Source: Nocardia wallacei
GTDB lineage: Bacteria; Actinomycetota; Actinomycetes; Mycobacteriales; Mycobacteriaceae
DNA length: 64,000 nt
Direction of reading: 5' to 3'
Assembly (NCBI RefSeq): GCF_029869545.1
Contig: NZ_JARWQD010000183.1
Location: 1 to 64,000, forward strand
Translations under genes and position numbers: made by a program
Shown here: positions 8,491 through 16,945 of the stretch, piece after piece
Position numbering within the stretch: position 1 is the first letter of the stretch
Layout of the letters: every line of letters starts with the position of its first letter
The notes under the pieces: model-generated
The model's database searches: none
Told to the model about the DNA's origin: nothing
What the model saw: only the letters and a program-made list of their open reading frames with translations

Positions 8491-8934
8491 ATGACCACCG
8501 ATCCGCAGCACCTCGAGGAGCAGAATCGGGCCGACGACCAGGGCGAGCTCGTCCCGGCCGATGCGGCGTTCGGCGACATCACCCTGAAGGACGGCCCCGG
8601 CGGCCTGCGCATCAAGCGCTTCACCGGCCGCTACCTGGCCGAGGTCCGCGAGGTGGCGAAGACCGGCATCGAGATCACGAAGGTCTATCGCAGCCGCAAG
8701 GGCAAGTTCGTGATTCAGCGCCAGCAGACGGACTGGTCCGACTTCTCGACGCTGTCCAACTTCGCCGCGGACTGGAAGAACTGGCGCTCGATCCTCGGCG
8801 ACGGCGACTGGGGCGACTTCACCGTGGAGATCGTCGATTCGCTCGATGACCTGCGCGCGGCCGTGTCGCCCAAGCTGCATCGCCGGGTCGCCGCCGCGGT
8901 CGAGCGGCCGCAGGCCGAGACCCTCGATATCTGA
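8491..8934 (+). CDS. EXLDI-family protein
   Basis: A 147-residue soluble protein with GGAG nine bases before ATG 8491. It ends in ETLDI, the C-terminal E-x-L-D-I signature that names this small actinobacterial family. The body has a conserved-looking beta/alpha pattern ('GGLRIKRFTGRYLAEVRE', 'VYRSRKGKFVIQRQQTDW', 'WGDFTVEIVDSLDDL'), with no membrane segment and no signal peptide. The function is not known. It is followed after 28 bases by an MMPL transporter and probably shares its transcript, and a palindromic operator precedes both, so it may be an accessory or regulator of the efflux system. That last point is inferred from position only. Confidence 0.8.
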   Translation: MTTDPQHLEEQNRADDQGELVPADAAFGDITLKDGPGGLRIKRFTGRYLAEVREVAKTGIEITKVYRSRKGKFVIQRQQTDWSDFSTLSNFAADWKNWRSILGDGDWGDFTVEIVDSLDDLRAAVSPKLHRRVAAAVERPQAETLDI

Positions 8935-8962
8935 TCGGGCCCGTTCCCGGAAAGGACCTGAC

Positions 8963-11179
8963 ATGTTCGCACGGCTGGGCGCAGTGGTCGTCCACAATCC
9001 GTGGAAGACGATCGGCCTGTGGGTGCTGATCGTGATCGCGGTCATGGCAACGGCGCCGAAACTGACCTCGACCACCGACCAATCCGACTTCCTGCCTTCG
9101 CATTACGAGTCGATTCAGGCAATGGAGCTGCAGGAGAAGGCATTTCCACAGAGCTCCGCACCCGCGGCGATCGTCGTGTTCGAACGAGCGGACGGCGCGC
9201 CGCTGACCGCCGCCGATTCCGCTGCGGTCGAAGCGATCACGGCGCAGCTGGGCGAGGCGCGCATCGAGAACGTCACCGGAATCCAGGCGGCGCCGCCGTC
9301 GGACAACCGGCTGATCCAGATCGCCGGTGTGCAGATGACCAAGCCCACCGGCGCCACCGACACCCGGCAGGGCGATGCGGTGCGGGATCTGCGCGATGCG
9401 CTGCGGTCGAAGGTGGACGGCACGGATCTGCGGGGAGGTGTCACGGGGCAGGCCGCGCAGACGCTCGATGCCACCGAATCCTCCGAAAAGGGCATGGCCA
9501 TCATCGGTGTCGCCACGATCCTGCTGATCCTGGTGCTGTTGCTGGTCATCTTCCGCAGTCCGGTGATCGCGCTGCTGCCGATTCTGGTGATCGGCGCGAT
9601 CACCGGCGTGGTCAACGGGCTGATCGCCTGGGTGAGTAAGGGTTTCGACCTGAAGGTCGACAGCTCCGTGACCTCGATTCTGCTCGTCGTGCTCTACGGG
9701 GTCGGCACCGACTACATCCTGTTCCTGATGTTCCGCTACCGGGAACGGCTGCGGGCGGGGGAGGATCCCAAAACCGCGATGGTGAGCGCGGTGACCCGGG
9801 TCGGCGAGGCGATCACGTCCGCGGCCGGTGCGGTGATCATCGCCTTCATGGCGCTCACGCTGTCGACCCTCGGCCTGTTCAAATCGCTCGGCCCGGCGCT
9901 GGCGATCGCGGTGGCCGTGGCGCTGCTGGCCGGTCTGACCCTGGTGCCCGCGATCGTCTCGCTGTTGGGCACCAAGGTGTTCTGGCCCTCGAAGGCGTGG
10001 CGGGCCGAGCCGAAGGGCGCGGGTTTCGCCAAGGTGGGACGAGGGCTCGGCAAGCGGCCGGGCGTCTTCGCGGTCGTGTCCGGCGGCGTGCTGGTGGTGC
10101 TGGGTGTGTTCGCCGTGGGCTTCAGCCCGACATTCGACCTCACGTCCGGATCCACCTCGAATGCCTCCGAATCCGTGGTCTACAACAAGGAATTGGTGAA
10201 GGGCATGCCCGCCGGTGTCACCCAGCCGTCGGATGTGATGCTGCAGTCGACCGGCGGGCTGACCGACGAACAACTGGGCTCGTATCGGGACGCACTCGCC
10301 GCGGTGCCCGGCGTGGGGCAGGTCGCGGAACCCGCTCTCTCGCAGGATCGTACGGTCGCCGACTTCCGCGTGACCTTGACCTCGGCACCCGAATCCGATG
10401 CGGCCATCGAGACGGTCGAGGGCCCGCTGCGCGATGCGGCGCACGCGGCCGCGCCGCCGGGCACGACCGCGGCGGTGGGCGGCATGACCGCGGTCTTCGT
10501 CGACTTCCAGGATGCGATGAACCACGACTACACGGTCGTATTCCCGGTCGCGGCGATCCTGATCATGATCGTGCTGGCGCTGCTGCTGCGCAGCCTGGTC
10601 GCGCCGTGGTACCTGATGGCCTCGGTATTCCTGGGATTCGCTGCGACACTGGGCGCTTCGGTGCTGGTGTTCCAGCACATGCAGGGCGAGCCGGGACTGA
10701 TCTTCACGCTGCCGGTGATCATGTACCTGTTCGTGGTCGCGCTCGGCACCGACTACAACATCCTGATGGTGGCCCGGCTGCGCGAGGAGGCGCGCGAGGG
10801 CAACGATCCGCACCGGGCGGCGGCGCTGGCGGTGCGGCACACCGGGCCGACGATCGTCGCCGCGGGCGTCATCCTGGCGGGCACGTTCGCCTCGATGATG
10901 TTGGCGGGCAACACCATGCTGTCGGAGATGGGCTTCGCCATCTCGGTCGGCATCGCGATCGCCGCGTTCGTGATGGCGCTGTTCTTCACCCCGGCGGTCA
11001 CGGCGTTGATCGGGCACCGCGCGTGGTGGCCGGGACACGGTGACAGCAAGCCGAAGGGGAAGCGCACGCCGAATACCGGTGCGGTGCAGCATGATCCGAA
11101 CTGGTCGAAGTACATGCACGCCGATACCTACGACCACAACGGTGTACCCCGGGTGTCGGTATCCGAGCGGCGCAGGTGA
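8963..11179 (+). CDS. MMPL-family (RND-type) transporter
   Basis: The start is ATG 8963, after GGAAAGG; longer in-frame readings overlap the EXLDI gene and lack a ribosome site. The 738-residue protein has the standard RND/MMPL plan: one N-terminal membrane helix, an extracytoplasmic loop (~40-170), a first block of five helices (~175-370), a second large loop (~395-550) and a second block of five helices (~550-700), ending in a short basic tail. The two halves share the usual 'GTDYILFLMFRYRERLRAGEDP' and 'GTDYNILMVARLREEAREGNDP' segments, whose Asp-Tyr residues are part of the proton relay. Mycobacterial relatives export lipids and siderophores or confer drug efflux; the substrate here is unknown. 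Probably co-transcribed with the EXLDI gene. Confidence 0.9.
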   Translation: MFARLGAVVVHNPWKTIGLWVLIVIAVMATAPKLTSTTDQSDFLPSHYESIQAMELQEKAFPQSSAPAAIVVFERADGAPLTAADSAAVEAITAQLGEARIENVTGIQAAPPSDNRLIQIAGVQMTKPTGATDTRQGDAVRDLRDALRSKVDGTDLRGGVTGQAAQTLDATESSEKGMAIIGVATILLILVLLLVIFRSPVIALLPILVIGAITGVVNGLIAWVSKGFDLKVDSSVTSILLVVLYGVGTDYILFLMFRYRERLRAGEDPKTAMVSAVTRVGEAITSAAGAVIIAFMALTLSTLGLFKSLGPALAIAVAVALLAGLTLVPAIVSLLGTKVFWPSKAWRAEPKGAGFAKVGRGLGKRPGVFAVVSGGVLVVLGVFAVGFSPTFDLTSGSTSNASESVVYNKELVKGMPAGVTQPSDVMLQSTGGLTDEQLGSYRDALAAVPGVGQVAEPALSQDRTVADFRVTLTSAPESDAAIETVEGPLRDAAHAAAPPGTTAAVGGMTAVFVDFQDAMNHDYTVVFPVAAILIMIVLALLLRSLVAPWYLMASVFLGFAATLGASVLVFQHMQGEPGLIFTLPVIMYLFVVALGTDYNILMVARLREEAREGNDPHRAAALAVRHTGPTIVAAGVILAGTFASMMLAGNTMLSEMGFAISVGIAIAAFVMALFFTPAVTALIGHRAWWPGHGDSKPKGKRTPNTGAVQHDPNWSKYMHADTYDHNGVPRVSVSERRR

Positions 11180-11200
11180 GCAGTACCCCCGGCGGTGCTC

Positions 11201-11797
11201 TCAGGGCTGGGGATATCTTCCCCAGCCCTGGGCCACGGCCAGCCTGCGCTTGCTCGAACCACGTTTGATCGCAACGACGATGAGCATGATGAGACCGGCG
11301 AGCACTCCGGCACCGGCGACGCCGAACGCCAGGAGGATCGTGGTCACCATCGAGGTGCCGATCCCGCGCCCGACCGCCGCCGTGACCGCGGAATCGCCCT
11401 GTGTCACCAGGTGATAGGTGCCGGGCCGGGCGGCATCGAACGAAAAGCCCGCCCGCCCTTCGTGTCCGCCGAAGGCGTAGGTCAGCTCCGAGTCGTAGTC
11501 CCGCAGCGATACCGGTGCACCGTCCGGGTCGGCGAGCTGGACGTTCACGCTACCCTCGGGAACCTGTGACGAGGCGGAGGGATATTCGAAATACACGGTG
11601 TAGCCGCCCGTTTCGGTGATCCGCACGTCGGCCGAGCCGGGTATCTCGACCCGCTGGAAGTTGTCGACCCGGTCCGACATCCGCACGAAGCCCAGCACGC
11701 CGATGGCGACGGCCGCGACGATGCCGATCGCGGCGAGCGCTCCGGCGAAGGCGTACCAGCGTCCGGACGGAGTGACCCGCCGGGATGGTTGCGACAT
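11201..11797 (-). CDS. Membrane protein with two transmembrane helices
   Basis: I place the start at ATG 11797, preceded by GGGAGGAA; an in-frame start at 11863 would add 22 residues without a ribosome site. The 198-residue protein has a short basic N terminus, a first membrane helix (about 18-40), an extracytoplasmic beta-rich domain of ~110 residues ('ITETGGYTVYFEYPS', 'AGFSFDAARPGTYHLVTQGD') and a second helix (about 150-180) with a basic cytoplasmic tail. The middle part resembles small beta-sandwich domains common in uncharacterised actinobacterial envelope proteins. I do not recognise a function. It ends 21 bases from the convergent MMPL gene. Confidence 0.7.
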   Translation of the reverse strand: MSQPSRRVTPSGRWYAFAGALAAIGIVAAVAIGVLGFVRMSDRVDNFQRVEIPGSADVRITETGGYTVYFEYPSASSQVPEGSVNVQLADPDGAPVSLRDYDSELTYAFGGHEGRAGFSFDAARPGTYHLVTQGDSAVTAAVGRGIGTSMVTTILLAFGVAGAGVLAGLIMLIVVAIKRGSSKRRLAVAQGWGRYPQP

Positions 11798-11868
11798 GCT
11801 GAGTTCCTCCCTCTCGCCTCGATGCCGATCGGCAAGCGATTGAATCATCGCCCGTCGGACCACGCCCG

Positions 11869-12822
11869 TTAACCGGCCGACAGCGCGGTCGAACCATCGG
11901 CCCGGGACAGCAGCGCGCCGAGCCGCTCATAGGTCGGCGCCAGCCTGCGGAGTGTGGCCGCGGCCGCGGCGTGGTCGTCGGTCACGATGTCGTACTGGAG
12001 GGCACCAACCAGGCGGGCCTGCGTGGCGGCCACGTCGGCGGCGGCATCGAAACCGAGGCCGTACAGCGCCGCGGCGGCGTCGGACAGGCGCCGCGCGCCG
12101 ACCCGGATCGCGAAGTGCATCAGGTGGTCCTTCAGCTCCGGGCCGGGACCGGCGGACAGCATATCGGCGAGAACGCGGGCCGCCGCCGCGGTCCCGAGCG
12201 TGCCCTCGGGGACGGGCAGATCCGCCCGGTTCGACAGGAACGCAACGGCATTCGGGACGGCGGCCCGCAACGCCTCGTCGACGGCGACCTCGCGGTCGCG
12301 GGCGAAACCGTGCCGCATCGTGAACGGCGAGCCGTAGGGTATGGTCTCGGCCCGCCAGGCCCTCAGCAACAGCGGCACCGGCAGCGCCGCGAACGGATAT
12401 CCCTGCGGATCGTGCATCACCACCCGCTCGTCTCCCACCTCCAGGACGACGACGTAATGGTCCGCCCCGATCGGCCCGGACATGCCGGGCTGATGACGGA
12501 GCAGTCCCATCTCCACCGGGCCGACCAGCACCGGGCCCTCCGCGGTGGCCCGCCGCAGCCTCCGCAGCGCCTCGGCCTCCTCACCCCCGCTGTCGCACCG
12601 GCACCGCCACCCCAGCAGCGAGAGCGCGGTATCGAGGCCCAGTTCGGGATCCCACCCGTACGGGTCGAAGAACGGCAGCTCGCCCGCCACCAGCGCCATT
12701 CCGAAGGGCGCCCCGGTCAGCACCTCGATGGTTCCCGGCTCCGGTGCCGCATTCCCCAGCATCATCGCCAGCGAATGGCTGTAACAATACGGGCCGGAGC
12801 CGGAGTAGAGCAGTCCGGGCAT
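11869..12822 (-). CDS. BtrH-N-like papain-fold protein
   Basis: A 317-residue soluble protein; GGAGG lies nine bases before ATG 12822. The N-terminal ~200 residues have the layout of BtrH-type or C39-like cysteine proteins: an early Cys (YCYSHS, residues 12-17), a later His in GADHYVVVLEV, and a following Asp in VMHDPQGYPFA. BtrH transfers an acyl group from a carrier protein in butirosin biosynthesis, and related domains occur in many uncharacterised proteins. The C-terminal ~110 residues are helical. It is not beside a carrier protein, although the siderophore island begins 1.6 kb away. Family assignment is tentative. Confidence 0.55.
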   Translation of the reverse strand: MPGLLYSGSGPYCYSHSLAMMLGNAAPEPGTIEVLTGAPFGMALVAGELPFFDPYGWDPELGLDTALSLLGWRCRCDSGGEEAEALRRLRRATAEGPVLVGPVEMGLLRHQPGMSGPIGADHYVVVLEVGDERVVMHDPQGYPFAALPVPLLLRAWRAETIPYGSPFTMRHGFARDREVAVDEALRAAVPNAVAFLSNRADLPVPEGTLGTAAAARVLADMLSAGPGPELKDHLMHFAIRVGARRLSDAAAALYGLGFDAAADVAATQARLVGALQYDIVTDDHAAAAATLRRLAPTYERLGALLSRADGSTALSAG

Positions 12823-12916
12823 GCGGCATCGCCTCCATCGAAATTATTGTGCCCCAATTAATTTCATCGAATTCCCTACCCACGATAGTGAATTTCCCAG
12901 AAATTCGACAGCCGCT

Positions 12917-13852
12917 TCAGGCGCCCGCCGCCCAGCCGGTCGGGTCCGTCCATGCCCGCAGGGTGCGCGTGGTGTCGAAGCGGCGCGGCTCGCGGGTGAT
13001 CGGGTCGGTGAATTCCAGTGTGGAGGCCAATAATTGGAGCGGGCGGGTGAAATCATCGATGGGCCGGTCGGTGAGTTCGGGGTAGAAGTCGTCGCCGAGG
13101 AGGGGAACGCCGAGGCCGTTCATGTGCACTCGCAGCTGATGGGTGCGGCCGGTGTGCGGGGTCAGGCGGTAGCGGCCCAGGCCGTCGCGGTGCTCCAGCA
13201 GTTCCACCAGGGTTTCCGCATTCGGCTCGCCCGCCACCTCGAAGGCCCGGAGTATGTTGCGCTCCTTGAGGATTCGGCTCGTGACGGTGCGCGGCAGCGT
13301 CAGCCCGGGATCGTAGCGGGCGACGGCCTCGTACTGCTTGAAGACCCGGCGCCGGTGGAACATGGTCTGGTAGGCGCCGCGGCGGGCCGGATTGATCACG
13401 AACAGCAGCAGCCCCGCCGTGGCCCGGTCGAGCCGATGCGCGGGCACCAGCTCCGGCAGGTCCAATTCGCGGCGCAGCCGAACCAGTGCCGTCTGCAGGA
13501 TGTGCCGACCCCGCGGAATCGTGGCCAGGAAGTGCGGCTTGTCGACCACCAGCAGATCCTCGTCGCGGTGCACGATCGTGATTTCGAACGGCACCTCGGT
13601 CTCCGCGGGCAGGTCCCGGTGGAACCACACCGCCCCGCCCGGCACGTAGGGGGCATCCGGCGCGATCGGGCCGTCCAGGTCGACGATGCCGCCCTCGGCC
13701 AGCAACTCGTCGATCCGCGCGGCGGGCACCCGCGGCAACCGCTCCACGAGGTGATCGCGGATGGTCGCCCAGGTGCCGTCCTCCGGCAGCCGTAGCCGAG
13801 CCGGGTCCAACCCGTGCCGCTTGGCCAGCGGCGGCTTCTGCCTGCGCCTCAC
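12917..13852 (-). CDS. RluA-family pseudouridine synthase
   Basis: A 311-residue protein starting at GTG 13852. The catalytic segment PAHRLDRATAGLLLF contains the RluA HRLD motif with the nucleophilic Asp that converts uridine to pseudouridine in rRNA or tRNA. Further family features are 'LLVVDKPHFLATIPRG' before it, and 'YRLTPHTGRTHQLRVHMNGLG' after it (the TGRxHQLR motif, with 'PLLGDDFYP'). The N-terminal ~80 residues replace or degenerate the S4-like domain. The actual RNA target cannot be told from sequence. It is a single gene, with about 95 bases to the next gene on the left. Confidence 0.92.
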   Translation of the reverse strand: MRRRQKPPLAKRHGLDPARLRLPEDGTWATIRDHLVERLPRVPAARIDELLAEGGIVDLDGPIAPDAPYVPGGAVWFHRDLPAETEVPFEITIVHRDEDLLVVDKPHFLATIPRGRHILQTALVRLRRELDLPELVPAHRLDRATAGLLLFVINPARRGAYQTMFHRRRVFKQYEAVARYDPGLTLPRTVTSRILKERNILRAFEVAGEPNAETLVELLEHRDGLGRYRLTPHTGRTHQLRVHMNGLGVPLLGDDFYPELTDRPIDDFTRPLQLLASTLEFTDPITREPRRFDTTRTLRAWTDPTGWAAGA

Positions 13853-13916
13853 GATATCGACCCTAGCGGCCGGAGTTGAGCGGTGATTGCACAGGTCGCG
13901 GGGCTTTCCCGGTGAC

Positions 13917-14357
13917 TCAGAAGCCGCGCAGGCGGTCGGGGCGGATGCGAATGAGGGTGGAGTAGGTGGCGTAGAACTGCTCCGCGGGCATTTTGATGTC
14001 CACGAAGCCCTGCGTGTATTTGGTGGAGAATTCGGCGATTTCCTCGGGGGTGGCTCCCGCCTCGTCGATGCGGGCGTCGCCGGTGAGGACGGCGACCTCG
14101 CCGCCGTGCTCGGTGCTGTTGAGGTGCAGCGAGATTCGCGGATTTCCGGTGATGTTCTTCAGCTTCGCCTGGTTCGCCTGGCTGAAGACGAGGAATTCGC
14201 CGTCACGCCACAGGAACCACACCGGATTGGGCTGGGGGGTGCCGCTGCGCCCGACGGTGGTGAGCCAGGCGATGGCCTCGCGGCCCAGCCGCTCGGCGAC
14301 GTGGGCGCCGAATTCGGTGCTGACATCTACCACGGGGGTGCTGCCGGTCGCGGTCAT
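13917..14357 (-). CDS. PPOX-class F420-dependent oxidoreductase-like protein (TIGR03667 type)
   Basis: I start at ATG 14357 because GAAGGAG lies upstream; an in-frame reading from 14456 has no ribosome site. The 146-residue protein has the split-barrel flavin/F420-binding pattern: 'AIAWLTTVGRSGTPQPNPVWFLW', 'FLVFSQANQAKLKNITGNPRISLHLN' and 'VAVLTGDARI'. These small enzymes reduce or bind oxidised cofactors with coenzyme F420, which Nocardia and mycobacteria make. The substrate is unknown. The gene is divergent from the first iron-box gene; the 158-base spacer holds the iron box at 14473-14491. Confidence 0.85.
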   Translation of the reverse strand: MTATGSTPVVDVSTEFGAHVAERLGREAIAWLTTVGRSGTPQPNPVWFLWRDGEFLVFSQANQAKLKNITGNPRISLHLNSTEHGGEVAVLTGDARIDEAGATPEEIAEFSTKYTQGFVDIKMPAEQFYATYSTLIRIRPDRLRGF

Positions 14358-14472
14358 CGGAACTCCTTCATGACGGTCGTGTCGTGATTCCCGTCGCACA
14401 ACGCCGACCGATTCGCGAGGATTCCCGCGGCCTGCCCGGAGCGCAAGGCCCGGCATCGTAACCCGACCGTCA

Positions 14473-14491
14473 CTAGGCTAGGCTACCCTTA
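14473..14491 (+). promoter_or_regulatory. IdeR/DtxR-type iron box 1
   Basis: CTAGGCTAGGCTACCCTTA resembles the 19-bp iron-box consensus TTAGGTTAGGCTAACCTAA, with the central AGGCTA kept. It lies 24 bases before the degenerate adenylation-like gene, so that gene should be repressed when iron is abundant. It could also affect the divergent PPOX gene. Confidence 0.7.
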
Positions 14492-14515
14492 GTAGACCGG
14501 AGATGAGGACGGACG

Positions 14516-15646
14516 ATGCTGAGCGTGCTGCCCGAGACCACTGTCGCCGGGCCCGAATCCGCCCTGCCCGAGCACCTGCGGCGGCGGGTGCTCGATGAGT
14601 GGGCGACCGGCGTGGAGCTGTCGGACGTGGTCGCCGTCGCGGGGTTGCTCCGGCGCGGCCGGGCGGTTCCGGTGATCCGGCCCGCGGTGCACTGCGGGGC
14701 CCGGCGGATCGACTACGGCGAACTGTTCGACCGCGTCGACGCGACCGGCCCGGCGGTACGAACCGATGAGAACGATGCCATCGGTGTCTGCGTACGGATG
14801 CTCGCGGCCCTCGGCGTCCACGGCGGCGCGTCGATCCGTCTCGGCGGCACCGGCGACGGTGTGCGGCTGAGCGCCGCAGCGGTGGCCGCGGCGGTGGCCG
14901 ATCGCCGCGCGGTCGCCGTCGAACGCCGGTGGAGCCCGGTGGATCCCGCGCTCGGCTCCGCCGACGTGCGCCTGGTCGTCGCGCCGCCGAACAGCGCGCA
15001 CGCATTGGTCGAATTGCTGGCGGCCGTCGCCGACGGCGCCACGCTGGTCGTGCCGACCGCGGCGCAGCGAGACGATCCGGCCGCGCTGGCCGCATTGATC
15101 GGCGCGCTGTCGGTGACACACGTCGTCGCCGCCCCCGCGACCCTGCTGCGCCTGGGCGGCAAGACCGCCCTGCCCGGCGAGGAGTCGTCTCGTATTCCCG
15201 ACCGCACGTCGCCTCGTTTGCCCTCGGTGCGGCGCTGGGATGTCGTCGGGAACGCTTGTCCGCCAGGGCTTTCCGATTGGCTGCTGACGCTGTCTCCCGA
15301 CGCCCTCACCAGTTTCGCCTACGCGCCACCGGAATACGCCGGTGCCCTTGCCCGCGGGCCGCTCGACGGCACGGGCCGCGTGCGGCCGATCCCCGGCGCC
15401 CGGCTGCTGGTGCTGGACGAATACCGTCGGCCGGTGCCACCGGACGTCGTGGGCGAGCTGTGGGCCGGTGGCGCCGCGCTGGCGGAAGACGAACGCGCCC
15501 AGGGTGTTTCGAGTCGAGTCGTGGCAGACCCGTATCCGGTCGACGGTACGGGCGGGCGGCTGGTGCGCACCGGTGCCCGCGCGCGCTGGAACTCCGAGGG
15601 CTGGCTGGTCATCGAGACCGAGCCGGGTGCGCTCAGCCGCGGGTGA
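14516..15646 (+). CDS. Degenerate, shortened adenylation-domain-like protein under iron control
   Basis: The 376-residue protein follows GAGGA and iron box 1. Parts align with an NRPS adenylation domain: 'RRIDYGELFDRV' near the start, the substrate-region helices 'ALVELLAAVADGATLVVP' and 'ALSVTHVVAAPATLLRL', and the late block 'RPIPGARLLVLDEYRRPVPP' with 'VVGELWAGGAALAE' and 'LVRTGARARW'. The residues needed for catalysis are missing: there is no TSGSTGxPK phosphate loop (A3), YGPTE is AYAPPE, YRTGD has become VRTGA, and the A8-A10 part with the catalytic lysine is absent. It therefore probably cannot activate an acid. Its place as the first gene of the siderophore island suggests a structural or MbtH-like helper role, or decay. 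The end overlaps the convergent acyltransferase by 14 bases. Confidence 0.65.
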   Translation: MLSVLPETTVAGPESALPEHLRRRVLDEWATGVELSDVVAVAGLLRRGRAVPVIRPAVHCGARRIDYGELFDRVDATGPAVRTDENDAIGVCVRMLAALGVHGGASIRLGGTGDGVRLSAAAVAAAVADRRAVAVERRWSPVDPALGSADVRLVVAPPNSAHALVELLAAVADGATLVVPTAAQRDDPAALAALIGALSVTHVVAAPATLLRLGGKTALPGEESSRIPDRTSPRLPSVRRWDVVGNACPPGLSDWLLTLSPDALTSFAYAPPEYAGALARGPLDGTGRVRPIPGARLLVLDEYRRPVPPDVVGELWAGGAALAEDERAQGVSSRVVADPYPVDGTGGRLVRTGARARWNSEGWLVIETEPGALSRG

Positions 15647-16268
15647 CCGGGAGATCGCCGGGCGTGCGCGGCGCGGCGTAGAGCGCGATCCGCCGGTCCG
15701 GCCGGACGTCGAACTCACCCACGCAGGTCCAGTCCGACTTCTCGAACGCGCGCCGGATCGCGCGATTGCTGTACTCCGGATCGCCGAGGACGCGGCGGCA
15801 GCGCGGATCGGCGGCGAACAACGCCGACGGCAGTCGTGCGATCCACCGCGACATGACACCGCGCCCGGTCAACTCCAGCTCGCCGGTCGCGATGTGGAAT
15901 CCCAGATCGTGCGGGTCGGCGTCGTAGAGTCTGCCGCATTCGTCCTTGGCGACGCGGTAGATCTCGATATACGCCGCCTCCCGGCCGTCGACGGAGAGAA
16001 TGCAGGGCCGCGTATAGCCGCCCTCCAGCTGGGCGCGCAGATGCTGGCGCCATCGATCCACCGGCCAGGGCTGATCCCAGGTCCGCACCAGGTGCGGACG
16101 TGACATCCACGCCGCGACGGTGGCGGGGTCGTCACCGTCGGCATCGATCACACGCAGGGAATAGGGCGCGTGAAATTCCGGTACGGGCGGCGCGGGAGCC
16201 TGCCGCACCGCGTCGGGGATGTCGGTCAACTCCCGCGGCAGCACGTAGGGAGTGGAGGCCTGGTTCAT
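15633..16268 (-). CDS. mbtK: MbtK-like siderophore lysine N-acyltransferase (GNAT)
   Basis: A 211-residue GNAT-fold protein starting at ATG 16268 (an in-frame reading from 16358 lacks support). It follows MbtK/Rv1347c closely in pattern: 'DDPATVAAWMSRPHLVRTWDQPW', 'WRQHLRAQLEGGY', an AYIEIY strand, then 'LYDADPHDLGFHIATGE' and 'RCRRVLGDPEYSNRAIRRAFEKS'. MbtK moves a long acyl chain from an acyl carrier protein to the side-chain N-epsilon of lysine; together with MbtG it forms the hydroxamate iron ligands of mycobactins and nocobactins. It lies 47 bases downstream of the Mtb12-like gene on the same strand and so should share iron box 2. The 3' end overlaps the convergent adenylation-like gene. 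Confidence 0.88.
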   Translation of the reverse strand: MNQASTPYVLPRELTDIPDAVRQAPAPPVPEFHAPYSLRVIDADGDDPATVAAWMSRPHLVRTWDQPWPVDRWRQHLRAQLEGGYTRPCILSVDGREAAYIEIYRVAKDECGRLYDADPHDLGFHIATGELELTGRGVMSRWIARLPSALFAADPRCRRVLGDPEYSNRAIRRAFEKSDWTCVGEFDVRPDRRIALYAAPRTPGDLPVTRG

Positions 16269-16315
16269 GGTGGGCTGTCTTCTCTTCCGTCGACGACCGG
16301 TCGGCGCGCGGCGGG

Positions 16316-16780
16316 CTACACCGAGCAGGGCACACCGGCGTAGGTGCCCAGCTGGCATTCCGACTCGCGGGTCAGCTTCCAGGCGCCGTCGATCTCACGC
16401 CAGGACAGTTCGAGAGAGTAGCCCTCGAAGCCGGGGGAGCCGAACTGCAGCTGGTGGGTGAGGGTATCCCCGTTGACATTCACCGGACCGGCGGCGTTCC
16501 AGTGAAATCCGGGCACGCTGTTGACCACGTTCGCGATCTGATCCGCCATGCCCAGCCCGGCCTCGCCGGCCTCCAGTTCGGCGGCACGGTTCGCGCGCGG
16601 CGCACCGGTGTCGAGCAGGACCTCGAGCTTGCTCTGCAGCTCACCGACGCTCGGCGCGGCCGAGTGCATCGGCGCCACCACGGGTGCCGCCAGGGCCGGG
16701 GTCGCGCTGACGGCGACGCTGGTGCACGCCGCGGCGGCGAGCAGGAGGGCGGCGGCGGTCCGGGAAGCTAATGCAGGCAT
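16316..16780 (-). CDS. Mtb12-like secreted low-molecular-weight protein
   Basis: The 154-residue protein starts at ATG 16780 with GGAG upstream. Residues 1-34 are a signal peptide ending near ATPALAAP. The mature part follows the Mtb12/CFP-2 antigen pattern: 'SVGELQSKLEVLLD', a short alanine/glutamate helix, 'MADQIANVVNS', then beta strands ending in 'GAWKLTRESECQL'. Two cysteines near the C terminus (in ESECQL and VPCSV) could pair. Mtb12-like proteins are secreted and of unknown function. It lies divergently from the mbtG-like gene across iron box 2 and directly upstream of the mbtK-like gene, so it is probably iron-regulated and co-transcribed with a siderophore enzyme. A role in siderophore handling outside the cell is an inference from position. 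Confidence 0.72.
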   Translation of the reverse strand: MPALASRTAAALLLAAAACTSVAVSATPALAAPVVAPMHSAAPSVGELQSKLEVLLDTGAPRANRAAELEAGEAGLGMADQIANVVNSVPGFHWNAAGPVNVNGDTLTHQLQFGSPGFEGYSLELSWREIDGAWKLTRESECQLGTYAGVPCSV

Positions 16781-16863
16781 CTTGTCTCCGATTCGATCTG
16801 TGCGGGGCCGACGTGTGTCGTGCCTCGCTGTTTTCTTGCCGGGAGTTGGCGATCCCCACAATA

Positions 16864-16882
16864 TAAGGTAAGCCTATGCAAA
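16864..16882 (+). promoter_or_regulatory. IdeR/DtxR-type iron box 2 (divergent)
   Basis: TAAGGTAAGCCTATGCAAA matches most positions of the iron-box consensus. It lies between the divergent Mtb12-like and mbtG-like genes, 84 and 64 bases from their starts, and can serve both. Confidence 0.75.
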
Positions 16883-16945
16883 GGAAGGCCACCCTCATCC
16901 GGGGCCCGGCATGTCGGTGGCCGGAATCACAGAACGGAGTACCGA

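Noticed and set aside
8385-8849. Plus-strand frame overlapping the EXLDI gene
   Set aside because: The EXLDI reading in another frame has a ribosome site and the family's C-terminal signature.
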